A stretch of 64,000 nt of DNA from Neoarius graeffei (taxonomy: Eukaryota; Chordata; Actinopteri; Siluriformes; Ariidae). Both the position numbers and the translations under genes were made by a program. The stretch spans positions 12,062,915 to 12,126,914 of the forward strand of contig NC_083572.1 of assembly GCF_027579695.1 (NCBI RefSeq), given 5' to 3'. A model generated the notes under the pieces. It searched no databases and had not been told where the DNA came from. It saw only the letters and a list, made by a program, of their open reading frames with translations. Shown one piece after another: positions 63,402-64,000 of this stretch (its first letter is position 1; each line of letters opens with the position of its first letter).

Positions 63402-64000
63402 AAAAAACTGATTACAATACCGCGGGCGAGGTAACAAACTCCGAAGCTCTTGTTGGACACGTTTTTTTTCTGAACTAACTGGAGTTTCATGAATACATGA
63501 ATTCTTTTTGTCAATGCCCATGCATGCAAATGATTCATGAATAAATCTGTTTGTCTTCCAGTTTGATCAATGAAAGCCATTCAGCCATGTTGTTGTTTTT
63601 TTTAAGTTAAATCTTACTGCGTTTGTTAATCATAAGTTAAAATGAATTCTGCTTCACATAAACAAGGTTCCATCTTGTTTTATATGTATGTATTTGCCAA
63701 AATACACACACAACTCTTGCTTAATTGCCTCTTCACGTTGTACTGCGCTAATTGCTGCACTGTACTAATGACGCTCTCACTTTTCTTTCTCTCTCCCGGT
63801 CACATATTTACACCAACTCCTTCTTTGCTTTGCTTTGCTTTTACTTCCACCCCTTTTGTTTCAATTTCTTTCATGGATTGTGGATTGAAATCCATTATCA
63901 TTGTTGATTCCTCATTTGTTACGCAATGAATTAACACCACTTCCATCATTTTTCATTTTTTTTGCTTCCAACCTATTCCGCTTGCTATTCACTACCCTTT
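63402..64000. other. 3' flank, nothing recognised
   Basis: Poly-T near 63597 and a pyrimidine-rich tract near 63780-63800. No synaptogyrin tail exon or other gene was recognised before the window ends. Confidence 0.4.

Noticed and set aside
63642-63929. A 95-codon forward frame as the missing long synaptogyrin tail
   Set aside because: It lacks the Tyr/Gln/Pro-rich pattern of that tail and has no phase-0 acceptor joining to exon 3.

Overview
The window is vertebrate nuclear DNA, most likely from a ray-finned fish. The evidence is interrupted coding exons with consensus splice sites, one CpG-rich promoter, and dense teleost-type transposable elements (Tc1/mariner, hAT, PIF/Harbinger, piggyBac-like, tRNA-derived SINEs, L2-like LINE pieces). 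The abundance of Tc1 elements, and a palindromic repeat near 13.9 kb of a kind I associate with catfishes, would fit an ostariophysan, but that is only a guess.

The one host gene I can support is a synaptogyrin on the + strand, best matched to synaptogyrin-1 (syngr1). Four coding exons are visible: 16457-16555, 56106-56343, 60061-60206 and 60367-60468. They join in phase to give 194 residues with four membrane segments of the MARVEL type. Intron 1 is about 39.5 kb, intron 2 3.7 kb and intron 3 160 bp. The last exon matches the short 'b' type synaptogyrin-1 tail; a long 'a' type tail was not found and could lie beyond the window.

1-14.7 kb is intergenic and made largely of nested elements: a BED-finger hAT remnant, a small THAP/SWIM element, Tc1 copies, a TTAA-flanked element holding a hAT that holds a 729-bp palindrome, a Harbinger copy and an L2 reverse-transcriptase scrap. 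14.7-16.15 kb is an AT-rich tandem array with a period of about 240 bp, just upstream of the CpG-rich promoter. Intron 1 (16.6-56.1 kb) holds SINE clusters, a hAT with a ZMYM-like start, a piggyBac-like element interrupted by Tc1, further THAP/SWIM elements, a Tc1 with a long broken transposase, a Harbinger copy carrying stacked insertions, and a Tc1 split by a hAT. Intron 2 is mostly a 34-bp minisatellite that is open in all three forward frames. The 3' flank has a Harbinger-like element and an element with a RecQ-like helicase start.

The most unusual finding is a family of about 1-1.8 kb elements (588-1620, 9014-10037, 25793-26824, 33243-35074) related by architecture. Where preserved, a THAP zinc-finger exon reads inward from one end and an exon of a SWIM/YqaJ-type protein reads inward from the other. 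The termini often carry CRE-like TGACGTCA and YY1-like CCGCCATCTTG sites. All copies look internally deleted, so the complete element and its transposase are not here. A second strong finding is a 91-92 bp micro-element (TIR CAGTGTTGCCAGAT) in three unrelated host transposons, twice with perfect 8-bp target duplications.
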